Shown here: positions 32,601 to 41,485 of the stretch, piece by piece
Numbering within the stretch: the first letter of the stretch is position 1
How the letters are laid out: each line of letters starts with the position of its first letter
From: an uncultured Clostridiaceae bacterium
Lineage (GTDB): Bacteria > Bacillota > Clostridia > Clostridiales > Clostridiaceae
Direction of reading: 5' to 3'
Assembly (NCBI GenBank): GCA_946405135.1
Contig: CAMJGD010000014.1
Span: 1 to 64,000 of the forward strand
Length of the DNA stretch: 64,000 bases
The notes under the pieces: model-generated
What the model was told of the DNA's origin: nothing
What the model saw: only the letters and a program-made list of their open reading frames with translations
Database searches by the model: none
Program-made: the position numbers and the translations under genes

Positions 32601-34015
32601 ATAGATATACAGAAGTTATCTTTGGAAAGGGCACAACCTTTAAGGCAGGAACCATAGGTACCATAGCAGAAAAAACAGCCTTTGGTTATGTGAAAAAGTA
32701 TTTTGAAGAAAAAAACCTTACAGCAAACAAGGCAGAAATACTTAGAATCTCAAAGGGTTGTACAGGTATAAAAAGAACTTCGGGACAGCACCCTGGTGGA
32801 ATCATAGTTGTACCTAAGGGAAGAGAAATTTTTGAATTCTGTCCTGTACAGCATCCTGCTGATGATCCAACTTCAGATATTATAACAACCCATTTTGATT
32901 ATCACTCTATTGATCAAAATTTATTGAAGCTGGATATACTGGGGCACGATGATCCAACGGTCATAAGAATGTTACAGGATATAACAGGAGTGGACCCGCA
33001 AAAGATTCCTATGGATGATAAAGAGACTATGTCTATATTTTCATCCACAAAGGCTATAGGGGTAACGCCAGAGCAGATAAATTCAAAGGTAGGAACCTTC
33101 GGAATTCCTGAGTTTGGTACCAAGTTTGTAAGAGGAATGCTTTTGGATACAAAGCCAAAAACCTTTATGGATTTAATATGTATATCAGGACTTTCTCACG
33201 GTACCGACGTATGGCTGGGAAATGCTAAGGACTTAATTGATGCAGGAACTATTAATAGTATAAGTGAGGCAGTGTGTACTAGAGATGATATCATGGTTTA
33301 TCTTATTAAAAAAGGATTGCCACCTAATACTGCCTTTAAGATCATGGAAACGGTCCGTAAGGGAAAAGCACTAAAGGACCCAAAATTTCCGGAGTATGAG
33401 GCCTTAATGAGGGAATATGATGTTCCAGAATGGTACATAGATTCATGTAAAAAGATAAAGTACATGTTTCCTAAGGCTCATGCGGCAGCTTATGTAATGA
33501 TGGCATTTAGAATAGCTTGGTTTAAGGTTCACATACCTAAGGCCTATTACACAGCATACTTCAGTATCAGAGCTAAAGCCTTTGATGCAGAATTTATGAT
33601 TTTTGGAAAAGATAAAGTTAAAGAAAAGATGAAGGAAATTGAAATGATGGGTATGCAAGCTCCACCTAAGGATAAGGATATGTATGATGACCTAGAATTA
33701 GTTTTGGAAATGTACGAGAGAGGAATTGAATTCCTTCCAATTGACTTGTATAAATCCCATGCTACAAAATTCTTGCTAGAAGAGGATGGTTTAAGACCGC
33801 CTATAAACAGTATATCAGGTATGGGAAATGTAGCAGCAGAAGGTATATACAATGCAGTACAAGAAGCAACACAAACAGGAAAGCCAATAAGTTCTTTAGA
33901 AGATTTAAAAAAGCGTGCTAAGATTGGTAATTCGGCTATAGATTCACTTAGAAAGTTTGGTTGTTTAAAAGGACTTCCAGAAAAAGATCAATTGAGCTTT
34001 TTTGATGTAATTTAA
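29675..34015 (+). CDS. polC: DNA polymerase III PolC-type alpha subunit
   Basis: 1446 aa from the ATG at 29675 (MKRINEIFSDYNS), about 12 bases after AGAGAAGG; a 24-codon extension upstream is less likely. Domain order: N-terminal region, OB fold (about 225-310, DITPDEGRVSIEGEI), PHP domain beginning VELHMHTQMSQMDAM, interrupted by a DnaQ-type 3'-5' exonuclease (CVLDLETTGFSPVTEKITEI to RALDDVDTT), then the polymerase palm with PDIDLNFSGE, a zinc-binding CPKCKFSDF...CPVCGEQ, SGQHPGGIIVVP and the C-terminal HhH region. It is the essential leading-strand replicase of low-GC Gram-positives with built-in proofreading. All motifs are intact. It is followed by a strong terminator. Confidence 0.96.
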   Translation: MKRINEIFSDYNSMGNINTAIVEAVTINKRSKCLEMQISSDKYIGVKEIEELNRFIRKRFALKDSITTVKYIDGMDKKLTEEEVINIVFSVADKYPALRVLLNQSEYEVDTNTVSFNFKAPVSGFLKSMGYDNKIHKDIKTLYGITYNINFVDNVTSEELALQGEAREQEILSITREIKANLSNNSKSPKKDIEKKEEKGGKKVDPFLILGRSSKIKENVIKITDITPDEGRVSIEGEISNIGAKELKSGKILVSFDLYDGSSSMTCKSFLKPGEDGEVLSRIKNAKGVRLVGNAGFSKFSGEVEMIANTIVETEGRKKAKRQDNAEVKRVELHMHTQMSQMDAMTSATDLIKRAMSWGMKSIAITDHGVVQSFPEAHKLLGRDNPDMKVLYGVEAYLAPDKKPSVTNSKGQSIDTTYCVLDLETTGFSPVTEKITEIGIMKYKDGKVIDQFSCFVNPEKPIPAKVIEVTNITNDMVKDAETIDQVFPKMLEFIKGSVLVAHNAAFDIGFLKHNAKVLGYEFDFTYLDTLTLAQELFPEYKTYKLGRIAKNLGISVEVAHRALDDVDTTVKVFKIMLEKLKGRGAQTLEDIDIYGSDEVAKKEEYKKLRTYHAIIFAKNYEGLKNLYRLVSYSSLDYFYKKPRILKSMYKKYSEGLIIGSACSEGELYQSILLGRSDDEIEAIAQEYDYLEIQPLGNNDYLVRNGQVPDKEYLKEINKKIVQLGEKLNKLVVATGDVHFMDPEDEIYRRILEAGQGFKDADNQAPLYLRTTEEMLKEFSYLGKEKAYEVVVTNTNKVADMCEQISPISPEKATPHIDGCEQTIKDITYGKAHELYGDPLPDLVQQRLEKELDSIIKNGFSVMYIIAQKLVWKSNEDGYLVGSRGSVGSSVVAYMTGITEVNALPAHYRCPKCKFSDFSDYGAKIGFDLPDKQCPVCGEQLAKDGIDIPFETFLGFNGDKEPDIDLNFSGEYQAKAHRYTEVIFGKGTTFKAGTIGTIAEKTAFGYVKKYFEEKNLTANKAEILRISKGCTGIKRTSGQHPGGIIVVPKGREIFEFCPVQHPADDPTSDIITTHFDYHSIDQNLLKLDILGHDDPTVIRMLQDITGVDPQKIPMDDKETMSIFSSTKAIGVTPEQINSKVGTFGIPEFGTKFVRGMLLDTKPKTFMDLICISGLSHGTDVWLGNAKDLIDAGTINSISEAVCTRDDIMVYLIKKGLPPNTAFKIMETVRKGKALKDPKFPEYEALMREYDVPEWYIDSCKKIKYMFPKAHAAAYVMMAFRIAWFKVHIPKAYYTAYFSIRAKAFDAEFMIFGKDKVKEKMKEIEMMGMQAPPKDKDMYDDLELVLEMYERGIEFLPIDLYKSHATKFLLEEDGLRPPINSISGMGNVAAEGIYNAVQEATQTGKPISSLEDLKKRAKIGNSAIDSLRKFGCLKGLPEKDQLSFFDVI

Positions 34016-34041
34016 CCTATAAAAATGAAGAGAAAAATAAA

Positions 34042-34091
34042 AAACGCCTGTAGGTGGCTTAAATAGCTACTTGCAGGCGTTTGTGTTTTTT
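34042..34091. terminator. terminator between convergent polC and hypothetical gene
   Basis: AAACGCCTGTAGGTGGCT and AGCTACTTGCAGGCGTTT form an 18-bp stem with two imperfections, followed by T-rich sequence on the + strand. It can act in both directions. Confidence 0.85.
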
Positions 34092-34111
34092 GAACTTATT
34101 TACCTTGTATC

Positions 34112-34714
34112 TTATTTATTGTTAAGATTAATTTGGTTTATTAGTTTATCACGTTTAAGTTTTTGGTTTTCCTTTATGCTATTTTGAATATCAGCTTCCT
34201 TTTGGGAAAGTTGTTGAATATCATTAATATATTCGTTATATTTATTTAGCGTATAATTAGTTTTAAATAGTATTTGGTTACCTTGTACAGTGTAGGTCCC
34301 TTGAATAGAAAGCATAAAATTCAATAAATCGTTATATTTAGAGCAACTATCTTTTTCAACCTTAAAAAAGTCATTTACAATATCATGAACCTCAATTTGT
34401 GATTTTCTAAAACCATTTAGGAAAGCGCTCTTATATGAATTTGGCAATTCCAGTGTTGAAGCTTCATTATCAAAATTTTTAATTAGATCATTATGTTCAG
34501 CTTCATATTTATCCAAAAGTTTCATGTATGTTTCTAAGTTTTTCTTTGATTTATTAATTTTATCAGTACTCTTTAATGTATCTATATAAGCGTAGACTAT
34601 ATTACATTTTTCTTTACTGATATTACCAAGAATAATAGGTGATATCGGCATATGGCTTAGTAATTTAGGTGGAAAATTACTAGTATTCTTAGTAGTAATG
34701 GTGGGACATATCAA
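34112..34714 (-). CDS. hypothetical coiled-coil protein, 5' end uncertain
   Basis: 200 codons from the ATG at 34714. No ribosome site precedes this ATG, and a TATAAT lies only about four bases upstream, so the real start may be further in (for example at 34651) or the 5' end may be lost. From about residue 40 the protein is helical and charged (YIDTLKSTDKINKSKKNLET, YMKLLDKYEAEHNDLIKNF, and a QKEADIQNSIKENQKLKRDK tail). No signal peptide is seen in the present frame. I do not recognise it. It starts right after the asnS terminator. Confidence 0.5.
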   Translation of the reverse strand: MICPTITTKNTSNFPPKLLSHMPISPIILGNISKEKCNIVYAYIDTLKSTDKINKSKKNLETYMKLLDKYEAEHNDLIKNFDNEASTLELPNSYKSAFLNGFRKSQIEVHDIVNDFFKVEKDSCSKYNDLLNFMLSIQGTYTVQGNQILFKTNYTLNKYNEYINDIQQLSQKEADIQNSIKENQKLKRDKLINQINLNNK

Positions 34715-34724
34715 TTATATGGTA

Positions 34725-34763
34725 GAAAAAAGAGCTATCTAAAGTAATGAAGATAGCTCTTTG
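34725..34763 (-). terminator. Rho-independent terminator of asnS
   Basis: AAAGAGCTATCT and AGATAGCTCTTT pair perfectly over 12 bp. On the minus strand the stem is followed by TTTTTTCT. Confidence 0.85.
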
Positions 34764-34772
34764 ATAATGCTT

Positions 34773-36167
34773 TTAGAATTCAGCTGTTTTTGGTGTTCTT
34801 GGGAATGGTATTACGTCTCTTATATTGCTCATTCCAGTGATGTACATTATAAGTCTTTCAAAGCCTAAACCAAATCCAGCATGTTTAGTGCCACCGAATT
34901 TTCTAAGCTCTAAATACCACCAGTAATCTTCTTTACTTAAGCCAAGCTCTTCAAGTCTAGCTTCAAGAATATCAAGTCTTTCTTCTCTCTGGCTTCCGCC
35001 TATGATTTCTCCAACACCAGGAACTAAGCAGTCCATAGCGGCAACAGTTTTTCCATCATCATTTAATCTCATATAGAAAGCTTTTATTTCCTTTGGATAA
35101 TCTGTTACAAATACAGGCTTTTTAAATATTTCTTCTGTTAAATATCTTTCATGCTCTGTTTGAAGGTCTATGCCCCATTTTACTGGATAGTCAAACTTCT
35201 TACCAGACTTTTGAAGCAAATCTACAGCTTCTGTATAAGTTACATGACCAAATTCTGAGCTAACTATACTGGTTAATCTTTCTAAAAGTCCTTTATCTAT
35301 AAAGCTATTGAAGAAGTCTAATTCCTCAGGAGCCTTTTCCATTACATATTTTATAACGTATTTTAACATGTCCTCAGCTAATTTCATATCATCCTTTAAA
35401 TCAGCGAAGGCTATTTCAGGCTCTATCATCCAGAACTCAGAAGCATGTCTTGCAGTGTTTGAGTTTTCAGCTCTGAAGGTTGGGCCAAAAGTATATATCT
35501 TTTGGAAGGCTAAAGCATAAGCTTCTCCTTCTAACTGTCCACTAACTGTTAAGTTAGTTTCTTTACCAAAGAAATCCTCAGTAAAGTCTATCTTTCCTTC
35601 CTCTGTTCTTGGAAGGTTGTTTAGATCTAGGGTAGTTATTCTAAACATTTCTCCAGCACCTTCACAGTCACTTCCAGTTACTATTGGAGTGTGAGTGTAT
35701 ACAAAGCCTCTCTCTTGGAAGAACTGATGTATAGCAAAAGCAGCCAAAGAACGTACTCTAAATACCGCAGAAAATGTATTACTTCTTGGTCTCAAGTGAG
35801 CAATACTTCTCAAATACTCAAGAGAATGTCTTTTCTTTTGAAGAGGATAATCATTATGTGAAAGACCTTCTACTGTTATAGTTTCTGCTTTAAGTTCAAA
35901 AGGTTGTTTAGCTTCTGGAGTAGCAACTAAAGTACCTTCTACAGATACAGAAGAGCTTATAGGTAATTTTGTAACATCTTTAAAGTTTTCAAGTTTATCA
36001 CTTTCTAAAACTACTTGAAGGTTTTTAAAGAATGTACCATCGTTAAGTTCAATAAATCCAAAAGCATTAGAAGCTCTAGATGTTCTTATCCATCCATTAA
36101 CTTTAACCTTTTGATTAAAGTAAGTTTCACCACTTCTATAAAGTTTTTTAATTTCTACTATTTCCAT
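34773..36167 (-). CDS. asnS: asparaginyl-tRNA synthetase
   Basis: 464 aa, ATG at 36167 behind AGGTGGAAACAAA. N-terminal OB-fold anticodon-binding domain (about 15-105, [20 protein letters not shown]), then the class II core with motif 1 around [37 protein letters not shown], motif 2 [21 protein letters not shown] and motif 3 [15 protein letters not shown]. The LGFERL and catalytic residues are intact and the length matches the family. It charges tRNA-Asn. A long leader with a T-box element precedes it. Confidence 0.96.
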   Translation of the reverse strand: MEIVEIKKLYRSGETYFNQKVKVNGWIRTSRASNAFGFIELNDGTFFKNLQVVLESDKLENFKDVTKLPISSSVSVEGTLVATPEAKQPFELKAETITVEGLSHNDYPLQKKRHSLEYLRSIAHLRPRSNTFSAVFRVRSLAAFAIHQFFQERGFVYTHTPIVTGSDCEGAGEMFRITTLDLNNLPRTEEGKIDFTEDFFGKETNLTVSGQLEGEAYALAFQKIYTFGPTFRAENSNTARHASEFWMIEPEIAFADLKDDMKLAEDMLKYVIKYVMEKAPEELDFFNSFIDKGLLERLTSIVSSEFGHVTYTEAVDLLQKSGKKFDYPVKWGIDLQTEHERYLTEEIFKKPVFVTDYPKEIKAFYMRLNDDGKTVAAMDCLVPGVGEIIGGSQREERLDILEARLEELGLSKEDYWWYLELRKFGGTKHAGFGLGFERLIMYITGMSNIRDVIPFPRTPKTAEF

Positions 36168-36346
36168 TTTGTTTCCACCTCTTTTTTATTATTTATATTA
36201 ATTATTTCCATTACTGTTTTAAGTTAATTAGTTTAAAAGTTTTTTTTAATACAATAAAGCAAAGATCATCATAATTTTAATTTAGATAACAAAATCTGTA
36301 CTATTGGGTATAGAATTTTAAGTAAAATTAATTGTTATAAAAAATT

Positions 36347-36640
36347 AAAAAAAGCCTTTCATCTCCATAAAGGGACGAAAGACTGTGTTCGCGGTACCAC
36401 CCAATTTGCTATGTTACTTAAATAAAACCCCATAGCCGCTTTATCAGCACAATTAATGCTGTTCAATCTGTAACGGTTTGAATCCGTCTAAATCTACTCT
36501 CCTAAGAGGATTTCGGTTAGAAACTCAGAGATGTTCTTCAATATAGGCTTCATATCGGTCTTGCACCATCACCGACTCGCTGAAACTACTTCCTAGATCT
36601 ACTCTTCTCTTCACTGTATTTAAAATATTTTTTATATAAG
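36347..36640 (-). promoter_or_regulatory. T-box riboswitch (Asn) upstream of asnS
   Basis: Minus-strand leader with the T-box sequence TGGGTGGTACCGCG at 36403-36390, which binds the uncharged tRNA acceptor end. A terminator follows (36384-36347: AGTCTTTCGTCCCT pairing with AGATGAAAGGC, then T). The Stem I region spans about 36615-36480. A likely specifier codon is AAC (Asn) at 36535-36533 in GAAGAACATCTCTGAG. Uncharged tRNA-Asn should favour the antiterminator and turn asnS on. Confidence 0.92.
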
Positions 36641-36648
36641 TACCACAT

Positions 36649-36677
36649 ATTTTACACCAAATAAAAAAATAATGCAA
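36649..36677 (-). promoter_or_regulatory. sigma-A promoter of the asnS T-box transcript
   Basis: On the minus strand TTGCAT (36677-36672), 17 bases, TAAAAT (36654-36649). The start would be near 36642, just before the T-box leader. Confidence 0.65.
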
Positions 36678-36781
36678 CAATTTTGATAAAGTTTTATTAA
36701 TAATGAATATATATATATAAAACCTTAATTTACTATTTATAAATAATTTTAATAAATATGTAATTTAATTAGCAAAAACAG

Positions 36782-36810
36782 TTAACTTTCTGGTGATTAT
36801 ACTATATAAT
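36782..36810 (+). promoter_or_regulatory. sigma-A promoter
   Basis: TTAACT (36782-36787), 17 bases, TATAAT (36805-36810), 30 bases before the next start codon. Confidence 0.6.
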
Positions 36811-36840
36811 ATGAATATATGGAATTAGGAGGAGCTGTAA

Positions 36841-37344
36841 GTGCATAAAAAAAAGTTATTAATAGTACTTTTAATTATTGGATTAAGCTTTATAATGTTC
36901 TATGGCATAAAAGAATTAATCTTTTATAGGAAAGTGCTAAATTCTTGTTTTAACAGAAGTTATGTTAACTTGCAAAGAAGATCAAGAGATATATGCAATA
37001 GGATAAATAAAACCAAGGATAACTTTAGTGAAGATGATGTTCAATATATATATAGTAATTTTGTAGAGATTCAAGAGGAGCTAAGTAACTTAGGTATGTA
37101 TACAAATGAAAAAAGTAAAAAAAATTATTCTAATTATTATGTAGTTCAATTAAGTAATAAGTTAAATCTATGCATCAATAATAAAGATTATACTCATGAA
37201 GAAACCCGCAAAATAATAGATGAAGTATATAATACTTGTAAAAAGATTTCAGAGGTATTGGATGGCGAAAAGCTTGATAATACGTTAAAAGGTAATTTAT
37301 GGGAAACCTTATATGAAAATATTAATAATAGCATAGAAAAATAA
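36841..37344 (+). CDS. hypothetical single-pass membrane protein
   Basis: 167 aa with a GTG start six to seven bases after AGGAGGAG. One N-terminal membrane helix (about 5-25, LLIVLLIIGLSFIMFYGI), then a helical exported or cytoplasmic domain of about 140 residues with many Asn, Lys and Tyr and four Cys. Not recognised. Promoter and terminator show a single-gene unit. Confidence 0.65.
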   Translation: MHKKKLLIVLLIIGLSFIMFYGIKELIFYRKVLNSCFNRSYVNLQRRSRDICNRINKTKDNFSEDDVQYIYSNFVEIQEELSNLGMYTNEKSKKNYSNYYVVQLSNKLNLCINNKDYTHEETRKIIDEVYNTCKKISEVLDGEKLDNTLKGNLWETLYENINNSIEK

Positions 37345-37391
37345 TTTTCACATTAGAAATTATGCATTTTTATTTTTTCAGAGCTAAAAAT

Positions 37392-37446
37392 AGCTGCCTT
37401 GCTTTAACAATAAATTTTTAGAGCAAGACAGCTTGTTTATTTTTTA
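37392..37446 (+). terminator. Rho-independent terminator
   Basis: AGCTGCCTTGCT and AGAGCAAGACAGCT pair around a 16-base loop and are followed by a T-rich stretch. Confidence 0.75.
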
Positions 37447-37568
37447 TCTGTAATTATTTCCATGAAATTTTAAAATTAAGGATGAAAAGGCATATAATAA
37501 AACTCCTGATATATTTTTTGTGTTTATTTCATATAAGTATTTAGTAGAGGAATACTTGGAGGAAAATA

Positions 37569-38006
37569 ATGAATATAGACAGAGAGTTATACTTTAAATA
37601 TGGGGAAATCAATGAATTAAAATATCTTATGACATTAAATTGGTACACTCCTAGAAAAAAAGAATACATTGATTTGTTAAAGAATGTGTTAGAAAGGGTA
37701 GAAGAGCTTATAATGTGGGATCAGAAAAAAGATAAGGACTGCAGTAAAGAAACTTATCATTATGACAGAGAGAGCAATAAAGAGTTTACTCTACAGGAGT
37801 TAAGTTATTACGATGGAAGCGAAGGTAGACCAGCTTATGTAGCTGTAAATGGTAAGGTATATGATGTATCTTTAGAAGCAGTCTGGGGAGGTGCTAGTCA
37901 TTTTGGACTTAAAGCTGGAAAGGATCTCACTAAAGAATTTGGCGATTGTCATAAGAATACAAATATATTGAATAATTTAAAAGTAGTAGGAGTAATAAAG
38001 CCATGA
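37569..38006 (+). CDS. cytochrome b5-like heme-binding protein of the hydrogenase operon
   Basis: 145 aa, ATG behind TTGGAGGAAAATA. The first 70 residues are a helical extension. Residues about 76-144 (FTLQELSYYDGSEGRPAYVAVNGKVYDVS, then WGGASHFGLKAGKDLT and CHKNTNILNNLKVVGVI) match the cytochrome b5-like heme/steroid-binding fold. One histidine (H in ASHFGL) is at the usual first axial position and H in DCHKN could be the second. It overlaps the hydrogenase small subunit by four bases, so it is probably an electron-transfer partner. That role is inferred. Confidence 0.75.
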   Translation: MNIDRELYFKYGEINELKYLMTLNWYTPRKKEYIDLLKNVLERVEELIMWDQKKDKDCSKETYHYDRESNKEFTLQELSYYDGSEGRPAYVAVNGKVYDVSLEAVWGGASHFGLKAGKDLTKEFGDCHKNTNILNNLKVVGVIKP

Positions 38007-38875
38007 GTTCCAAAGAAATAAGCTGTGAAAAGATATGTGAAAGCAAAGCTTTGGAAATTTCTGAAAAGGCTGTAGATAAGGTTAAAAATGGAGAAATAAA
38101 TAAAATAAATCTAATATGGCTTGAGGCCAATGGATGTTCTGGAAATATAATATCTTTATTAGATGCGTCAAATCCCCAAGTAGGGTACTTTTTAAAAGAA
38201 ATGGTTAATATGACCTATGATAACAGCATAATGGCTGAAGCAGGGGAAAAAGCCTATGAAAGATTTTTAGATACTTTGAATACTGAATTTATATTAGCAG
38301 TAGAGGGTGCTGTTTCTATTAAAGATGAGGGAAAGTATAATATTATGGCTTTCTATAAAGGAAAAGATATAAGCGCTGGGGAAGCTGTAAAGCAGGCTGC
38401 TCTTAAAGCAAAATATATAGTTGCGGTAGGTACTTGTGCTTCTAATGGGGGTATAACAGGAGCATATCCTAATCCTTCCACAGGTATATCTTTGCAAAAT
38501 TTTTTAGATAGACCTGTAATAAATCTGCCAGGATGCCCTTGTAATCCTCATTGGGTTATAGGAACCATAGCACATCTTATTCTCAAAGGAGTACCAGAAC
38601 TGGATAGTGAAAATAGACCTAAAATTTTTTATGGAATCACTATCCATGATAGATGCCCCAGAAGAGGATATTTTGAAAAGAAAATTTTTGCTAAGGCTTT
38701 AGGAGATAAAGAATGTATGTTTAAGTTAGGATGCAGGGGACCTGTAACTAGAACTGATTGTCCAATAGTAGAATGGAATGATCATGCTTCTTGGCCTATA
38801 GGCATTAATACTCCTTGTATAGGGTGTGCTAATTCTAGATTTCCAGATAAGATGGAACCGTTTATTAAGTATTGA
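38003..38875 (+). CDS. [NiFe]-hydrogenase small subunit, no Tat signal
   Basis: 290 aa, start overlapping the previous stop (ATGA). Cys ligands of the three Fe-S clusters are seen: EANGCSGN (C45), GTCASNGG, PGCPCNP (proximal cluster), then H-containing HDRCPRRGYFE, FKLGCRGPVTRTDCP, and CIGCANSRFPDKMEPF. The ending resembles periplasmic group 1 enzymes, but there is no twin-arginine signal at the N-terminus (MSSKEISCEKICESK) and no C-terminal membrane anchor, so the enzyme should be cytoplasmic. Together with the large subunit it oxidises or produces H2. Confidence 0.93.
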   Translation: MSSKEISCEKICESKALEISEKAVDKVKNGEINKINLIWLEANGCSGNIISLLDASNPQVGYFLKEMVNMTYDNSIMAEAGEKAYERFLDTLNTEFILAVEGAVSIKDEGKYNIMAFYKGKDISAGEAVKQAALKAKYIVAVGTCASNGGITGAYPNPSTGISLQNFLDRPVINLPGCPCNPHWVIGTIAHLILKGVPELDSENRPKIFYGITIHDRCPRRGYFEKKIFAKALGDKECMFKLGCRGPVTRTDCPIVEWNDHASWPIGINTPCIGCANSRFPDKMEPFIKY

Positions 38876-38891
38876 ATTTAGGAGAAGAGAT

Positions 38892-40295
38892 GTGAGTAAT
38901 AAAATAGTTATAGATCCTTTAACTAGAGTTAGTGGATACTTAAGAATAGAGGTAGTAATTGAAAATAATAAGGTAGTAGATGCAAAGTCTGTGGGAAATA
39001 TGTTTAGGGGATTTGAGACTATATTAAAAGGACGGAGCCCATTAGATGCTATATATTTTACAGAAAGAATATGTGGCATATGTTCCACAGCCCATTCTTA
39101 TGTAGCTGCTTTGGCTTTAGAGAATGCTTTAGATATAAAGGTGACTAATCAAGGTAAAATGATGAGAGATTTTATTCATGGGTGCGAATTTTTGCAAAAT
39201 CATATAAGACATTTTTATCTCTATGTTTTACCGGACTATATAAAAGGACCTTTATTTAACCCAGCTCATAATGCGAATATAAAAGATTATAGAATACCTT
39301 TAGCTATTGAAAAGAGAATGTCAGAGCATTATATGGGAGCTTTAAAATATAGTGCTGCAGCTCATGAAATGCTAGCAATGCTAGGGGGAAAGGCTCCTCA
39401 TAATCATGGAATATATTTAGGAGGAGTTACTGAAAATATGAGTGCTGAAAAGTATACAGCTTTAAAAGAGAAGCTAACTTCTATAAAAGATTTTATAGAT
39501 AATTCTATGCTAGAGGATGTTTACATTTTATCAGAATATTATAAGGATTATTTCAATAAGGGAATATCAGGGAAAAACTTTTTATCTATGGGGCTTTTTG
39601 ATGACTATTTAGAAAAAGGATTATTTTATGTAAAGCCATCTGTAATGGTAAATGGTACTCTAGGACCTTTTGACCCTAAAAATATCAATGAGAGTATAGA
39701 GCTTTCTTGGTATAAAGATGAAAAGGGACAGATAGTAGAAGATAGGCAAAAAGAGGGAGCTTATTCTTTTGTAAAGGCTGTCAGGTATAACGGTGAGAGT
39801 ATGGAGGTAGGACCTTTAGCCAGAATGATTCTTAGTGGAGATTACAAAGGAGGTAGTTCTGCTATGGATAGGCTCGTTAGCAGAGTACTTGAAACTAAGA
39901 AAATAGCTTCTATAATGGAAGATTTATTAGAAAGGATTAAAGAAAATTATAAGGATAATAAAAATATAATTTTTTCTACTTATAATGTGCCTGAAAGGGC
40001 TTTAGGAGTTTCTTTTAGAGACACTACTAGAGGAGCTCTTACTCACAAAAATTATATAGAAGATAAGGTTGTAAAAGATTATGATATAATAACCCCCAGT
40101 GTTTGGAATATGGGACCTGAAGTATTAGGTAAGGGTAAAGGGATTGTAGAGAAAGCCCTAATAGGAACGGTAATTGAAGACAAAGAATCTCCTATAGAAA
40201 TAGGAAGAATAGTGAGAAGCTTTGATCCATGTATTTCTTGTGCTACCCATGTTTATGGAAGTCAGATTAAAGATATGGAGTACAATATAATATGA
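38892..40295 (+). CDS. [NiFe]-hydrogenase large subunit
   Basis: 467 aa. The GTG at 38892 after AGGAGAAGAGAT is the right start (VSNKIVIDPLTRVSGYLRIE); an upstream frame overlaps the small subunit. Ni-Fe ligands: RICGICSTAHS (C61, C64) and DPCISCATH (C447, C450). The protein continues 14 residues after H453 (VYGSQIKDMEYNII), the peptide normally removed by the maturation protease encoded next. Length is somewhat short for group 1 (about 550). Hyp maturation genes are not in the window. Confidence 0.94.
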   Translation: MSNKIVIDPLTRVSGYLRIEVVIENNKVVDAKSVGNMFRGFETILKGRSPLDAIYFTERICGICSTAHSYVAALALENALDIKVTNQGKMMRDFIHGCEFLQNHIRHFYLYVLPDYIKGPLFNPAHNANIKDYRIPLAIEKRMSEHYMGALKYSAAAHEMLAMLGGKAPHNHGIYLGGVTENMSAEKYTALKEKLTSIKDFIDNSMLEDVYILSEYYKDYFNKGISGKNFLSMGLFDDYLEKGLFYVKPSVMVNGTLGPFDPKNINESIELSWYKDEKGQIVEDRQKEGAYSFVKAVRYNGESMEVGPLARMILSGDYKGGSSAMDRLVSRVLETKKIASIMEDLLERIKENYKDNKNIIFSTYNVPERALGVSFRDTTRGALTHKNYIEDKVVKDYDIITPSVWNMGPEVLGKGKGIVEKALIGTVIEDKESPIEIGRIVRSFDPCISCATHVYGSQIKDMEYNII

Positions 40296-40768
40296 TAAAG
40301 GTAATAGCTTTAGGAAATATTCTCATGGGGGATGATGGAATTGCCATTTATGTGGCAGAAAGATTAAGAGAAAAATTTAAATCAAAGTATTTAAGAATTA
40401 TTACAGGAGAAACAGATATAGATTTTTCTATTGATAATATATCAAATGGAGATTTTATATTTATTTTAGATGCATCTTATATTGGGAATACTCAGGGAAA
40501 TATAAATATTGTAGATATGGAGGAGCTTATTTCTAATCCATATAGAGATTTATCTCATCACAGCCTTACACTGATAGAATATATAAAGATATATGAAAAA
40601 AATATTAAAGGATATTTTATAGGAATAAATGTGCAGGATGTAGATTTTAGATTAGGGCTTAGTAAGGCAATGAATATAAGACTAGATTCCATAGTTGAAA
40701 ATATAGAGCATATATTAAATTACTATATAAAGTTAAATGAAGATAATGTAGAAGCAGCCCTATTATAA
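40292..40768 (+). CDS. hydrogenase maturation protease (HyaD/HybD/HycI type)
   Basis: 158 aa, overlapping the large-subunit stop by four bases (ATGA). Family start KVIALGNILMGDDGIAIYVA with the conserved acidic metal-sensing residue, then the ILDASYIGNTQGNI strand and SHHSLTLIEYIKIY. Known members cut the C-terminal extension of the large subunit after nickel insertion. Coupling to its substrate gene supports that. Terminator follows. Confidence 0.92.
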   Translation: MIKVIALGNILMGDDGIAIYVAERLREKFKSKYLRIITGETDIDFSIDNISNGDFIFILDASYIGNTQGNINIVDMEELISNPYRDLSHHSLTLIEYIKIYEKNIKGYFIGINVQDVDFRLGLSKAMNIRLDSIVENIEHILNYYIKLNEDNVEAALL

Positions 40769-40783
40769 GGCTGCTTCTATTTT
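40750..40783. terminator. terminator of the hydrogenase operon
   Basis: AGAAGCAGCC and GGCTGCTTCT form a perfect 10-bp stem followed by ATTTTC. The gene on the other strand ends here too. Confidence 0.85.
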
Positions 40784-41485
40784 CTAAAATTCTATACCAG
40801 ATTTATAGGATGAAATAAGAGTTTCAGGAAAATCTTTCATCTGCATGTCTTTTATCACTTTGTTATAATTATATTCTATTTCTTTTATTTCTGCTTTTAC
40901 AGGCATATCCTTGTATATTTCTATTAAGGCATAGGTGCAGTTTGGTCTTCCTATTTTAGGCTTTCCTACACTGCCATCATTGATTAAAATTTTGTTTCCA
41001 AATTTTTTTACAAAAGGTATATGAGTATGAGCACATACCATTATATCTCCAGAGAACTCTTTCATTATTTCTTCAGTATTATCTCCATCTTCTAATACAT
41101 ATTCATTTATTTTTCTAGGACTTCCGTGAACAAATTGAATAATTTTATCTTCGAATTTTAGCATAAGACTTTCTGGAAGGCTCTGCAGATAATATTTGTT
41201 AATATTTCCTAGTTCCTCTACATTCCAAGGTAGGGAAAAACTATTTATATTGGTTTCTCGTATGTAGCTGAATTTATTTTCTACTACGGAAGCATCATAG
41301 TTACCTTTTAAGCATAATATACCTCTTCTTCTTATGGCAGATATTACTTCATTAGGATGAGGTCCATAGCCTACAAGATCACCAAGGCATATTATGGTAT
41401 CTACGTCTTGCTCATCTATATGTTGAAGCACTTCCCTAAGAGCATATAGGTTTCCATGAATATCACTTATTACTGCTATTTTCAT
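40784..41485 (-). CDS. metallophosphoesterase (YfcE-like)
   Basis: 233 aa from the ATG at 41485 behind AAAAGGTGATAT. Calcineurin-type motifs: AVISDIHGNLYAL, IICLGDLVGYGPHP, LKGNYDAS (GNHD variant), VHGSPRKINEY and CAHTHIPF. These residues bind a dinuclear metal centre. The substrate is unknown; relatives hydrolyse phosphodiesters or phosphoproteins. Confidence 0.88.
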   Translation of the reverse strand: MKIAVISDIHGNLYALREVLQHIDEQDVDTIICLGDLVGYGPHPNEVISAIRRRGILCLKGNYDASVVENKFSYIRETNINSFSLPWNVEELGNINKYYLQSLPESLMLKFEDKIIQFVHGSPRKINEYVLEDGDNTEEIMKEFSGDIMVCAHTHIPFVKKFGNKILINDGSVGKPKIGRPNCTYALIEIYKDMPVKAEIKEIEYNYNKVIKDMQMKDFPETLISSYKSGIEF

